From: Acidobacteriota bacterium
Lineage (GTDB): Bacteria; Acidobacteriota; UBA6911; RPQK01; DATIPO01
Reading direction: 5' to 3'
Length of the DNA stretch: 52,019 nt
Assembly: GCA_035471785.1 (NCBI GenBank)
Contig: DATIPQ010000114.1
Coordinates: 1-52,019, forward strand
In this document: positions 26,256-34,356 of the stretch, piece by piece
Layout of the letters: the number at the start of each line of letters is the position of its first letter
Numbering within the stretch: the first letter of the stretch is position 1
Notes under the pieces: generated by a model
Told to the model about the DNA's origin: nothing
Database searches by the model: none
Seen by the model: the letters and a program-made list of their open reading frames with translations, nothing else
Made by a program: the position numbers and the translations under genes

Positions 26256-28444
26256 GTACGGCACCCGATGTGCTGAACCAAACAGGACAGAGTTTCTTAG
26301 AGCAGCTTTATCGAAGCATCTACGTGCCCGTCGACAACTCGGCCCATTCCAACCGGGCCGTCGATCTCTCCATCGAACTGGGCCGGACCTTCGGCGCCTC
26401 CTTGACGGGATGCCACGTCTACGCCGCCCGCATGCACGACTACCGCTTCAAGCAGATGGAGTACACGCTGCCCGAAGAATACCTGCAGGAACAGGAACTC
26501 GAGCGGCAGCGCAAGATCCATGACAGCCTCATCACCATGGGGCTGGAACTGATCTCCGACTGCTACCTGGAGGATATGGCCAAGAAGTGCGAGTCGGTGG
26601 ACGTCGAGTTCGAGCGCAAGATGATGGACGGCAAACATTCCGAGGAACTGCTTAAGGACATCAAAGCCTCGGGATACGACCTCACCATCCTGGGCGCCGT
26701 GGGCATCGGCAAGGTCAAGGACACCCAGATCGGCTCGGTTTGCGAACGGGTGGTGCGCTATTCGTCCAACTGCGATACCTGGGTGGTCAAGCACGTCCCC
26801 GGCAAGGACGAAGAAGAGCGCGACACCATCCTGGTGGGTATCGACGGGTCGCCCCAGAGCTTCGGCGCGCTGAAGACCGCCATCGCCCTGGCCAAGCGCC
26901 TGGGCAAGCGCATCGAGCTGATCGGCGTCTACGATCCCTACCTGCACTACGCCGTCTTCAAGGGCATCGTCAACGTCCTCACCGAGAAGGCCTCCAAGGT
27001 CTTCCGTTTCGAAGAGCAGAACCAGTTGCACGAAGAGATCATCGACACCGGACTGGCCCAGATCTACCAGTCCCACTTGCAGGTGGCCCAATACATGGCC
27101 CGCCAGGAGGGCGTCGAGGCCTCGACCACGCTTCTGGACGGCAAGTGCTTCCAGAAGGTGCTCGACCACTCCAGAAAGATCAAGCCCTGGCTCATCGTGG
27201 TGGGACGGGTGGGCGTCCACAGCGCGGCCGACGAGCCCCATCTGGGCAGCAACGCCGAGAACCTGCTGCGCCTGGCGCCCTGCGACATCCTCTTCACCAC
27301 CCGGCTGGAGCATCCCGAGCTGGACGTCAAAGCAGACGAGTCCATCACCTGGACTCCCGAGGCCGAGGAGCGCATGACCCGCGTCCCCGAGATGGTCCGC
27401 AACATCGCCCGCACCGCCATCCTGCGCCTGGCCGTGGAGAAGGGACACTCGGTGGTCAGCAACAACCTGGTAACCGAGGCCATGGAGCGCTTCATGCCCA
27501 AGCAGACCTCGGCCACGACCACCAACCTGGCCGAGAAGCTGGCGCTGGAACACGCCCGCCAGAACCAACTGGCCATGTGCCGCAAGTGCGGCGTCACCGC
27601 CAAGACACCTGACCCCGTCAGGTGCTCGGTGTGCGGAGGCACCGACTTCGAGGTCATCACTCCCGAAGTCATCCAGCGCATCGCCGAAATGGAAGGCGGG
27701 GTGGAGGAAGAGACGGCCTACGACGGACGCAAGGTCAAGTGGACCCAGGACGCCCGCCGCACCCTTTACGCCATCCCCGACAAGTACCAGATGCGCCGTT
27801 CCAAGGCCCGCATCGAGAAAAAGGCCCGCCTGGCCCGGCGCGACACCATCACGCTGGAATTCGCCGCCTCGGTCATCGACGAGGAGACCGGCTCCAGCAT
27901 CCTGCCCAGGGCTCAGGAGACGGTGGCCCAGGCCAAAGCGGAGACTCAGGACGCGCCTGCCACGACGGCCGAAGGCGAAGCCGCTTCGGGCTGTCCCATG
28001 TCGGCGCTGCACTCCGGCAAGGCGGCCAAGCCGGCCTCTTCCGGCAAGCAGGTGATCGCCAAGGACGAGAAGGGCAATCCGCTGCTGTCGTCCTACGAGT
28101 GGAGCGCCGAGGCGGCCCAGCGCATCCTGCGCGTCCCCTCGGGATTCATGCGCGACAAGACCCAGGAGCGGGTGGAAGTCCTGGCGGCCCAGCGCAGGGC
28201 CGATTTCATCACCATCGAACTGGTGGAAGCCGGCCTGGAGATCGGACGCCAGATGATGGCCGAGATGCTGGGCCAATACCAGGGCGCCGAGCAACCCTCC
28301 GAAGAGGTCAAGCAGGAAGCCGAGAGCCCTCAAGGCGAGGCTAAGGACGTCCTCAACGGCCAAGCCGACAGCGGCCGCGGCGTCCCCAACGAAACGGGCT
28401 GGATGTCCGACATGGTCAAAAAGCGCAAGAAGATCCTGGAGTAG
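26252..28444 (+). CDS. UspA-UspA-zinc ribbon-PCP_red multidomain protein
   Basis: A 730-residue soluble protein with no signal peptide. It has two universal-stress-protein domains (about residues 20-190, beginning IYVPVDNSAHSNRAVDLSIE, and 190-350, with ILVGIDGSPQSFGALKTAIA). A first PCP_red-like segment follows (WTPEAEERMTRVPEMVRNIA), then a zinc ribbon CRKCG-X14-CSVCGG. Two more PCP_red-like segments complete it (WTQDARRTLYAIPDKYQMRR; WSAEAAQRILRVPSGFMRDK). PCP_red is the small domain named after the 57 kDa subunit of protochlorophyllide reductase. The ATG overlaps the preceding stop (ATGA) and has AGGAGG upstream. Its operon position at the end of a respiratory cluster suggests a regulatory, sensory or assembly role, not electron transfer itself. 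Confidence 0.88.
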   Translation: MSTAPDVLNQTGQSFLEQLYRSIYVPVDNSAHSNRAVDLSIELGRTFGASLTGCHVYAARMHDYRFKQMEYTLPEEYLQEQELERQRKIHDSLITMGLELISDCYLEDMAKKCESVDVEFERKMMDGKHSEELLKDIKASGYDLTILGAVGIGKVKDTQIGSVCERVVRYSSNCDTWVVKHVPGKDEEERDTILVGIDGSPQSFGALKTAIALAKRLGKRIELIGVYDPYLHYAVFKGIVNVLTEKASKVFRFEEQNQLHEEIIDTGLAQIYQSHLQVAQYMARQEGVEASTTLLDGKCFQKVLDHSRKIKPWLIVVGRVGVHSAADEPHLGSNAENLLRLAPCDILFTTRLEHPELDVKADESITWTPEAEERMTRVPEMVRNIARTAILRLAVEKGHSVVSNNLVTEAMERFMPKQTSATTTNLAEKLALEHARQNQLAMCRKCGVTAKTPDPVRCSVCGGTDFEVITPEVIQRIAEMEGGVEEETAYDGRKVKWTQDARRTLYAIPDKYQMRRSKARIEKKARLARRDTITLEFAASVIDEETGSSILPRAQETVAQAKAETQDAPATTAEGEAASGCPMSALHSGKAAKPASSGKQVIAKDEKGNPLLSSYEWSAEAAQRILRVPSGFMRDKTQERVEVLAAQRRADFITIELVEAGLEIGRQMMAEMLGQYQGAEQPSEEVKQEAESPQGEAKDVLNGQADSGRGVPNETGWMSDMVKKRKKILE

Positions 28445-28476
28445 TTTGCAGCGGTGAGCCCGGCAGCAGCCTAATT

Positions 28477-28610
28477 TTATCCCACGCCTTCAGCGTGGAT
28501 GGTGTGACGCAGGAACCCAGGGTTCCGCCCTTGCCGCGCTCCGCTTGCAGCGGGCTGCACCCCGGGTATAATTTGCGATCCAAACCGAACCCTGAAAGGG
28601 TGGAATAACG
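28477..28610. repeat. palindromic intergenic element (paired CTTCA-loop hairpins)
   Basis: The gap 28445-28620 carries two inverted copies of a short unit. One begins TTATCCCACGCCTTCAG at 28477-28498 (plus) and its inverse ends GGTGGAATAACG at 28586-28610 (minus). Each unit forms a hairpin with a CTTCA or GAA loop. The same unit recurs at 33262-33286 (plus) and 36813-36837 (minus). The spacing and inversion are those of REP-like or small non-autonomous elements. The element also supplies the likely promoter of the following gene. Confidence 0.65.
28545..28572 (+). promoter_or_regulatory. promoter of the GNAT gene, inside the repeat
   Basis: TTGCAG (28545-28550) and a perfect TATAAT (28567-28572) are 16 bases apart. 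Transcription would start near 28580, leaving about 40 leader bases. The leader has no ribosome binding site, and it contains the ACCCTGAAAGGGT hairpin. Confidence 0.55.
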
Positions 28611-28620
28611 TCCCCAACCC

Positions 28621-29442
28621 ATGCCCTCCTTCCGCTTTTGCCGTCCCGACGACATTCCCTTGCTGGTCGAGGCGGTCAATCAATGCTACGACGTCCACTT
28701 CCCGGACGCTGAACGGCTGACCCTGTCCGCCTTCCAGGCCGAGATCCGCGAACTCGACATGTGGGCCAGCAACTGCATGGTGGCCCGCGAAAACGACCGT
28801 CCCATCGGCGTCCTCATCGCCGGCAAACGCCCCCAGGAGGTCCTCATCCGCCGCCTGGGCGTCCACCCTGCCTTCCAGGGCCGCGGCGTAGGCTCCCACC
28901 TGCTCACCTCGCTGAGCCAGAAGCTGGCCGTCCTGGGCCCGGACCGCCTCATCATCGAACTCCCCCACCGCCACGACCACCTGCTCCCCTTCTTGCAAAA
29001 AAACCGCTACCGCCAGGAAGCCACCTTCTACACCTACACTCTCACCGCCCCCCCAACCACCCCGCCGCCTCCCGACCTCGTCATACCCTTCACCCTCCAA
29101 GACGCCCTGGACAACGACGTCATTGGGGCGCCCGAGGCGCCGAACCCCCAACCCTGGGCATCCCAACTCCCATCTCTGAAAGCCCTCGCCGAGCGCCTCA
29201 AGGGCTACGCCATAGCCTCTCCCGACCGCATCGAAACCTACCTCCTCTTCACCGACTCCACAACGGGCACCACCATCCACCGCCACGGCCCCACCGGATC
29301 GCCCCCCTACCTCCCCATCCTCCTCTCCCACACTCTGGCTACCTGCCCTGCTCCCATTACCCTCCAAACCTTTTCCCCACTCCCCAATATCACGCCAAAC
29401 ACCGCGACCCGCCTCTTGGCTGCTGCTGCAAAGCCCCTTTGA
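28621..29442 (+). CDS. GNAT-family N-acetyltransferase
   Basis: A 273-residue acetyltransferase. The first 140 residues form a GNAT fold with the acetyl-CoA-binding motif LGVHPAFQGRGVGSHLLTSL (about residues 79-98). The remaining 130 residues are Pro/Thr-rich and of low similarity to anything I recognise, though they start like a second degraded GNAT half (VIPFTLQDALDNDVIGAPEA). The third codon positions of the second half are strikingly C-rich compared with the neighbours. The ATG lacks a ribosome binding site. The substrate is unknown, and the gene stands alone. Confidence 0.85.
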   Translation: MPSFRFCRPDDIPLLVEAVNQCYDVHFPDAERLTLSAFQAEIRELDMWASNCMVARENDRPIGVLIAGKRPQEVLIRRLGVHPAFQGRGVGSHLLTSLSQKLAVLGPDRLIIELPHRHDHLLPFLQKNRYRQEATFYTYTLTAPPTTPPPPDLVIPFTLQDALDNDVIGAPEAPNPQPWASQLPSLKALAERLKGYAIASPDRIETYLLFTDSTTGTTIHRHGPTGSPPYLPILLSHTLATCPAPITLQTFSPLPNITPNTATRLLAAAAKPL

Positions 29443-29449
29443 CGGCGGC

Positions 29450-29478
29450 TTGCCTGGAAGCCGGCGCGCGGGCACAAT
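29450..29478 (+). promoter_or_regulatory. leaderless-type promoter of the 29486 gene
   Basis: TTGCCT (29450-29455), a 17-base spacer and CACAAT (29473-29478) are followed by exactly seven bases and then ATG at 29486. A start site at or beside the A of the ATG is expected, so the mRNA would be leaderless. The same spacing with TTGCCG and CACAAT precedes the gene at 33510. Confidence 0.6.
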
Positions 29479-29485
29479 GCTTAGC

Positions 29486-29806
29486 ATGATATCGAGAGTC
29501 TGGAGGGGATGGACGTCGCATGAGAAGGCCGACGCCTACGAGAAGCTGCTCAATGAAGAGATCATCCCCGCCATCGCCGCCAAGAAGATGCCGGGATACC
29601 GTTCCATCAGGGTCTACCGGCGAGTCCTCAACGAACGGGAAGTCGAGTTCATGACCATCATGCGCTTCGACTCGCTGCAATCGATCAAGGCCTTCGTGGG
29701 CGAAGACTACGAAGTCGCCCACGTGCCCGAGAAAGCCCGCCAAGTCCTCTCCCGCTTCGACTCGCGCTCCCAACACTTCCAAGAGCGCAGCGAATACCGC
29801 TACTGA
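29486..29806 (+). CDS. small antibiotic-biosynthesis-monooxygenase-like protein
   Basis: A 106-residue protein with the ferredoxin-like ABM pattern: ISRVWRGWTSHEKADAYEKL at the N-terminus, MPGYRSIRVYRR, then EVEFMTIMRFDSLQSIKAFV. Members often bind or degrade haem or act on polyketides, but many are uncharacterised. The ATG at 29486 is chosen from the promoter spacing and because similarity begins there; an ATG at 29477 would fall inside the -10 box. No ribosome binding site is present. Confidence 0.8.
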   Translation: MISRVWRGWTSHEKADAYEKLLNEEIIPAIAAKKMPGYRSIRVYRRVLNEREVEFMTIMRFDSLQSIKAFVGEDYEVAHVPEKARQVLSRFDSRSQHFQERSEYRY

Positions 29807-29864
29807 GTCGAAGGAAGGGGAAATCTCTCCTCCAGCCCCGAAAACCGGATTGCCCAGAGCAGGC

Positions 29865-29893
29865 TTGATTTATGCGGATTTTTTCGCAATAAT
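29865..29893 (+). promoter_or_regulatory. promoter of the Asp-box protein gene
   Basis: TTGATT (29865-29870) and AATAAT (29888-29893) are 17 bases apart in an AT-rich stretch. The transcript would start near 29900, just before the ribosome binding site GGGAGG at 29909-29914 and ATG at 29919. Confidence 0.55.
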
Positions 29894-29918
29894 GGAGGGG
29901 ATCTTTCTGGGAGGCGTT

Positions 29919-32900
29919 ATGCGAAGGATTCGGGCCTTCTTGGTTTTCATTGCAGCGATAGCTCTCGGGCTTGTATGCCTGTCGGCTCAGGGCAGGCAGC
30001 CGCAATGGATCGAGGACTCGCCTCCTGGGGGCGAAGTCTTTCAGTTGGCTCTGGACGGCGGCAATCCCGATCGAATCTATGCGGCGGCGGGCTATCTCTA
30101 CGTCTCGCGCAATCGGGGGACGTCGTGGGAATTGCTCGAGCTTCCCCAGAGAGGGATCGGCGCCGTCCTGGCCGCCCCTTCCCAGCCGGGTCTTTTCTAT
30201 GCCCTGGACCGTCCGACACTGCTGCGAGGCGAGGCGGGCGGCGCCAAGCTGGAGCCGGTTGAATCGACACGCAGTTTCTCTTCCTCGCGGCTGCGGGCCG
30301 TCGACCCCGCCAACCCTGACCGGCTCTACATCAGCGACACCGTGGATGTGCAGATGCTGCGCTCTGACGACGGCGGACGCACTTGGCAGGACATCAGTCC
30401 TTTCAACGACTTCGACCTCACCGGATTGGCGCTGCATCCCGATGAGCCGGGCTTGCTGCTGGCCTGCGATCCCTCCAGCCTCTGGCGCAGCGAGGATGGC
30501 GGCTCGACCTGGAGGCTGGTCTTGTTTCCCTCGTCGGTCCGTTTCGGTGCGCTGTCCTTCGTCTCCGAGCATGGAGCCGTGGCCGCGGGCGACCAGTTGT
30601 GGGTCAGCAGCGACCGCGGTCAAACCTGGCAGCGCAGCCAGCCGGACCCAGAGACGCCCATCAGCGATCTGGCTGCCTCGATCTCCGGTCCGACCCGCGT
30701 CTATGCCTCCACGGGCTTTCGCGTGCTTCGCAGCGACGACGGCGGACGGAAATTTCAAGAAACGAACCGCGGACTCGAGCATCGCGAGATCACGGATTTG
30801 CTGGTGGATCCCCGAGACTCCTCGGTGGTGCATGCGGCTACCCGCTCCGGCGGAGTCTTCATCACCCGCGATGCCGGCGAGCACTGGCATCTCAACAGCG
30901 AGGGGATGAGGGCTCTGACCAACCAGGCCATCGAGCTGCAATCAGGCGCCCTGCTGGCCGCCACCGAGGGCGGACTCTTCGCACGCCGTCCTGGCGAGGT
31001 CAGATGGAGGCGCCGCGGTGGAACCAACGGCGCGGCCCCGGTGCTCGAATTCGCGCCTACTCCCTTGGGAACCTACGCCTCCTCATCCTCCGGACTCCTT
31101 TTCAGCGCCGATGACGGCCAATCCTGGCAGCGCCTCGAACACCCGGATCTTCAAGCAGGATGCCTGGACATCGCCGCGCGCCTGGGCAGTGACGGGGACC
31201 CGGCAGAAGCCTTCGCCGTCGTCTACTGCGCCATGAACACCCCGGGCCGAGATCTGCTGCGCATCGAGCACCGTCAGGGCGAAGTGTCGACCCGCCAGAT
31301 CGAGCAGGGCTTTCAGGGGCTGCAGGACATCGCAATCGATCCCTTCCGCAGGCGGACGGTCTACGTCACCGAATCCGTTTCTGCCTTCTTCGGCGCCCGC
31401 TTCGGATCCTTGGCCGTCAGCAGCGACGACGGGGCCACCTGGACCCGTACGGATCCGGACGGCGACGGACTGCTGGGCCTGGCGCTTTCGCCGCAACATG
31501 AAGGACGCCTGCTCACTTTCCAGCGCAACACGGTCTACATTTCAAACGACCGCGGAGAAACCTTCGGTCCTTCCAGCATTCCCGGGCAACGGGCGGTGGA
31601 ATCGGTGGTCATCGATCCCCGCGACCGGCGCACCTACTACGTGGCCTCGGACGTGGAGCTTTTCGTCAGCCGTGACTCGGGTGGATCGCTGCGCAGGCTT
31701 CCAAACCTGCCCCGTCCCGGACTCTTCCGCGGCCTCACCATAGGACGCGCCCAGCCCCTCAGCCTGCTGGCGGCGGCCCGCGGCGGCGTTTTCAGGCTGC
31801 CCTTGGAAACCGACGTCATCCGGCTTCCACTGGCCTTCGGCGGAGCCCGCACCGACCGCGTCAGCAACGGACATTTGATGCTCTACAACACCTCGGCCGA
31901 TGCCCCGATCACAGCCGACGTGATCTTCATCAACGAGGAAGGACGCGAGGCCCGCCAGCGCATCAACGTCCCCGCGCGAGGGCTGAGGACCGCCATCACC
32001 GTCTCCGGATTCGCCTCCGGTTGGGCCGAGGTGCTGACTTCCGGAGGGGACACCAAAGGGGAGACGCCGCTGCGCCTCCTCAACTTCCTGACGGCCGGAA
32101 ACGCGGTGGCCGCTGCCGACTCCGGCTCGCTCAGCCGGACCTTCTTCCTGCCGCTGTTGGAGGGCTGGCTTGAGGACGCTTCCACCCTGCTGGCCTTGGC
32201 CAATCCCGCCCAAGAGCCTCGCAGCGTCCACCTGCAACTGCGCAACCCCGATTCGGGGCGGCGCGCCGAGGCCGACGTGGAGATTCCGGCCCGGGGGCAG
32301 CTCCTGCTCAGGCCTTCGGACATCGAATGGCGTTATTCCCCCGGCTTGGAAACCGACTTTAGCAGCTTCGTCGGCTACATCGAGGGTCACGCCACACCCT
32401 CTCCCGTGCTGGTCACGGGACTGCTGCAAGTCGGTCAGGACCTGGCTGCGCTGACCCCCGCCCGTTCCGCCTCTCCGCGAAGCCCCAGGACCGGCCCGGC
32501 GGCGGACAACCAACTGCTCTTCCCCCAGTTCGGCCACGGAGAAGACAACGGCGCGCTGCTCGGGGCCAGACTGGTTCTCTTCAACTCCCTGCCGGTCGAC
32601 GCTTCGGCACAAGTCGATTTCATCGCTTCGGACGGGACCCCGCTGGCCACCGCCCTCAACGACGACTCTCCCCAAGGGCGCTCCGAGGTGACCGTGGCCG
32701 CCAACTCGGTGCGCCTCCTGGAAGCCCCCCTGCCGCCGCCCGGACGCCTCGACTTGGGCTGGATGCGCGTCACCTCTTCGCGTCCGCTGCAAGGCTGGCT
32801 GATCCTGAGCGGCAACCTGGGGACGGCCACCCTGAGCGGACGTCCGCCCGCGGAGAGCGTCCCGGACACTGCCAACAGCGAAACCTTCCTGCCCGTCGTC

Positions 32901-33206
32901 AACTCGGTGGCCCCTTTCCGCTCCACCGGACTGGCGGTCGCCAATCCCTCCCAAGAGGACGTCAGAGCCACCTTGCTGCTCTACAATTCCGACGGATTGC
33001 GCATCGCCACGGCGCCCTTCGATCTTCCCGCCAATTCCCAGCGCGGAGCCTTCTTGCCCGAAATCGACTTCAGGCCCGAGCCCAACACCGCCCTACCCCC
33101 TCTCAACGACTTCGAGGGGCTGCTCGTGGTTTCCTCCCCGGCCCCCCTTTCAACCTCCCTTATCCACCTGCGCCCCGGCCACTTCGCCCTGCTGCCTCTG
33201 CCCTAG
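29919..33206 (+). CDS. large secreted Asp-box (BNR/sialidase-like) protein
   Basis: A 1,095-residue secreted protein. Residues 1-24 are a signal peptide ending LGLVCLSAQG. From about residue 35 to 620 there are at least nine Asp-box motifs (SDDGGRTW, SEDGGSTW, SSDRGQTW, SDDGGRKF, TRDAGEHW, SADDGQSW, SSDDGATW, SNDRGETF and SRDSGGSL). They build one or two beta propellers of the Vps10/sialidase-like or YCF48-like kind. No catalytic Arg triad could be picked out, so glycosidase activity is not claimed. The C-terminal 450 residues look like repeated beta-sandwich domains of unknown type. The TAG stop is supplied by the left end of the repeat starting at 33203. Confidence 0.88.
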   Translation: MRRIRAFLVFIAAIALGLVCLSAQGRQPQWIEDSPPGGEVFQLALDGGNPDRIYAAAGYLYVSRNRGTSWELLELPQRGIGAVLAAPSQPGLFYALDRPTLLRGEAGGAKLEPVESTRSFSSSRLRAVDPANPDRLYISDTVDVQMLRSDDGGRTWQDISPFNDFDLTGLALHPDEPGLLLACDPSSLWRSEDGGSTWRLVLFPSSVRFGALSFVSEHGAVAAGDQLWVSSDRGQTWQRSQPDPETPISDLAASISGPTRVYASTGFRVLRSDDGGRKFQETNRGLEHREITDLLVDPRDSSVVHAATRSGGVFITRDAGEHWHLNSEGMRALTNQAIELQSGALLAATEGGLFARRPGEVRWRRRGGTNGAAPVLEFAPTPLGTYASSSSGLLFSADDGQSWQRLEHPDLQAGCLDIAARLGSDGDPAEAFAVVYCAMNTPGRDLLRIEHRQGEVSTRQIEQGFQGLQDIAIDPFRRRTVYVTESVSAFFGARFGSLAVSSDDGATWTRTDPDGDGLLGLALSPQHEGRLLTFQRNTVYISNDRGETFGPSSIPGQRAVESVVIDPRDRRTYYVASDVELFVSRDSGGSLRRLPNLPRPGLFRGLTIGRAQPLSLLAAARGGVFRLPLETDVIRLPLAFGGARTDRVSNGHLMLYNTSADAPITADVIFINEEGREARQRINVPARGLRTAITVSGFASGWAEVLTSGGDTKGETPLRLLNFLTAGNAVAAADSGSLSRTFFLPLLEGWLEDASTLLALANPAQEPRSVHLQLRNPDSGRRAEADVEIPARGQLLLRPSDIEWRYSPGLETDFSSFVGYIEGHATPSPVLVTGLLQVGQDLAALTPARSASPRSPRTGPAADNQLLFPQFGHGEDNGALLGARLVLFNSLPVDASAQVDFIASDGTPLATALNDDSPQGRSEVTVAANSVRLLEAPLPPPGRLDLGWMRVTSSRPLQGWLILSGNLGTATLSGRPPAESVPDTANSETFLPVVNSVAPFRSTGLAVANPSQEDVRATLLLYNSDGLRIATAPFDLPANSQRGAFLPEIDFRPEPNTALPPLNDFEGLLVVSSPAPLSTSLIHLRPGHFALLPLP

Positions 33207-33450
33207 TGCAGTGCGTCACAAGTTTTGTCGCAAAAGTCTTCAATATGACACTTCGAAGGCTCGTTATTCCCACCCCTTCAGGGTTCTCAAAGAGCAAGAA
33301 GGTGCTCCTTGAGACGCTTTGCGGCTTATTCGGGCTGCACTTTTGCAACACCCTCTTCAGCGTTCGGAGCTTTGCCGTCTGAAACCCAGGGCGGCGCCGC
33401 CGTCTCGCTAGCGCTCGCCGCGGCTGACCCTTGGGCTGGCGAATGGCTCC
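33203..33450. repeat. intergenic repeat, left copy (inverted relative to 36725-36875)
   Basis: This stretch starts CTAGTGCAGTGCGTCA and AAGTTTTG (33203-33227) at the stop codon of the preceding gene. It contains the hairpin unit 33262-33286 and a segment at 33351-33448. The start matches the inverse of 36851-36875 at 23 of 25 positions, and 33351-33448 matches the inverse of 36725-36822 closely, over about 95 bases. No gene is supportable within 33207-33473; the region instead holds this repeat and the promoter at 33474. Confidence 0.75.
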
Positions 33451-33473
33451 CCGGGTCGACCCGGCGAGGCTGC

Positions 33474-33502
33474 TTGCCGGGCTGCGCCAAGGCAGGCACA
33501 AT
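33474..33502 (+). promoter_or_regulatory. leaderless-type promoter of the SDR gene
   Basis: TTGCCG (33474-33479), 17 bases, CACAAT (33497-33502), seven bases, then ATG at 33510. The hexamers and both spacings match those at 29450-29486, so this is likely a recurring promoter form in this genome. Confidence 0.6.
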
Positions 33503-33509
33503 TTCTAGA

Positions 33510-34307
33510 ATGGGACAGTGGGATCTTAAGGAACGGATTGCGCTGGTCACCGGCGGGACCAAGGGCATCGGCCGCGCCGTAGCCCAGGAGTTCCTCAAGT
33601 TGGGAGCCAGAGTCTTCGTAGCGGCGCGGCATGCATCCGATGAGACGCTTGATCTCGAGGAAGCCGCCAAATCGGGTTCGGGAGCCCTTTCGGCGGCGGG
33701 CGAGAAACCCGTCTTGATCCGGGCCGACCTGTCCCAGCCGGAGGAGCGTAAACGGGTTCTCAGTCAGCTCCGCCAAGCGTGCGGACGTCTCGATATCCTG
33801 GTCAACAATGTGGGCATGAACGTCCGCAAGCGGGCGACCGACTATTCGCTTGAGGAATACAGGCGGGTCACCGAGATCAACGCCGTCTCGGCCTTTGACT
33901 TGAGCCGCCTCGCTTACCCCCTGCTCAAAGCCGCCCCAGGAGCCTCGGTGGTCACCGTCACCTCGGTCGCCGGACTCACCCATCTCAGCACCGGGGCGCC
34001 CTATGCCATGAGCAAGGCGGCCAATAACCAACTCACCCGCAACCTGGCGGTTGAGTGGGCCGCGGACGGCATCCGCGTCAACGCGGTGGCTCCCTGGTAC
34101 ATCGAGACGCCGCTGGCCAAGCAGGTCCTGACGGATGACGACTACCTCGAGGCGGTGCTCGAGCGCACTCCCTTGGGACGGGTGGGCCAGCCTGAAGAGG
34201 TGGCGGCGGCCGTGGCTTTCCTGTGCATGCCCGCCTCCTCCTACATCACGGGCCAGTGTCTGGCCGTGGACGGGGGCTTCACCATCTACGGCTTCACGGC
34301 CCCCTGA
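33510..34307 (+). CDS. short-chain dehydrogenase/reductase, tropinone-reductase-like
   Basis: A 265-residue SDR enzyme. The nucleotide-binding motif TGGTKGIG is at residues 14-21, NNVG near 99, and the catalytic Ser and YxxxK in [19 protein letters not shown] near 150-169. The C-terminal pattern [14 protein letters not shown] and [17 protein letters not shown] is typical. ATG at 33510 is chosen because the family N-terminus begins there and the promoter spacing fits; the open frame extends 200 bases upstream through repeat DNA. It probably uses NADPH, with Thr-Lys after the second Gly in place of an acidic residue. The substrate is unknown. It lies 49 bases before the next gene. Confidence 0.92.
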   Translation: MGQWDLKERIALVTGGTKGIGRAVAQEFLKLGARVFVAARHASDETLDLEEAAKSGSGALSAAGEKPVLIRADLSQPEERKRVLSQLRQACGRLDILVNNVGMNVRKRATDYSLEEYRRVTEINAVSAFDLSRLAYPLLKAAPGASVVTVTSVAGLTHLSTGAPYAMSKAANNQLTRNLAVEWAADGIRVNAVAPWYIETPLAKQVLTDDDYLEAVLERTPLGRVGQPEEVAAAVAFLCMPASSYITGQCLAVDGGFTIYGFTAP

Positions 34308-34356
34308 CGATGCTATGCTCTACTCAGTCATTGTCGACATCCTGGATTGAAGTCAC

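Noticed and set aside
26297-28363. A 688-codon open frame on the minus strand opposite the UspA/PCP_red gene
   Set aside because: It is antisense to a clearly recognisable protein, lacks a ribosome binding site and has a His/Gly/Leu-rich shadow composition.
28445-28620. tRNA or structured RNA gene between the respiratory operon and GNAT
   Set aside because: The hairpins found are those of the shared repeat; no cloverleaf, CCA end or known riboswitch core was seen.
29919-33206. Active sialidase
   Set aside because: Asp-box repeats show a propeller fold, but no arginine triad or FRIP motif could be identified.
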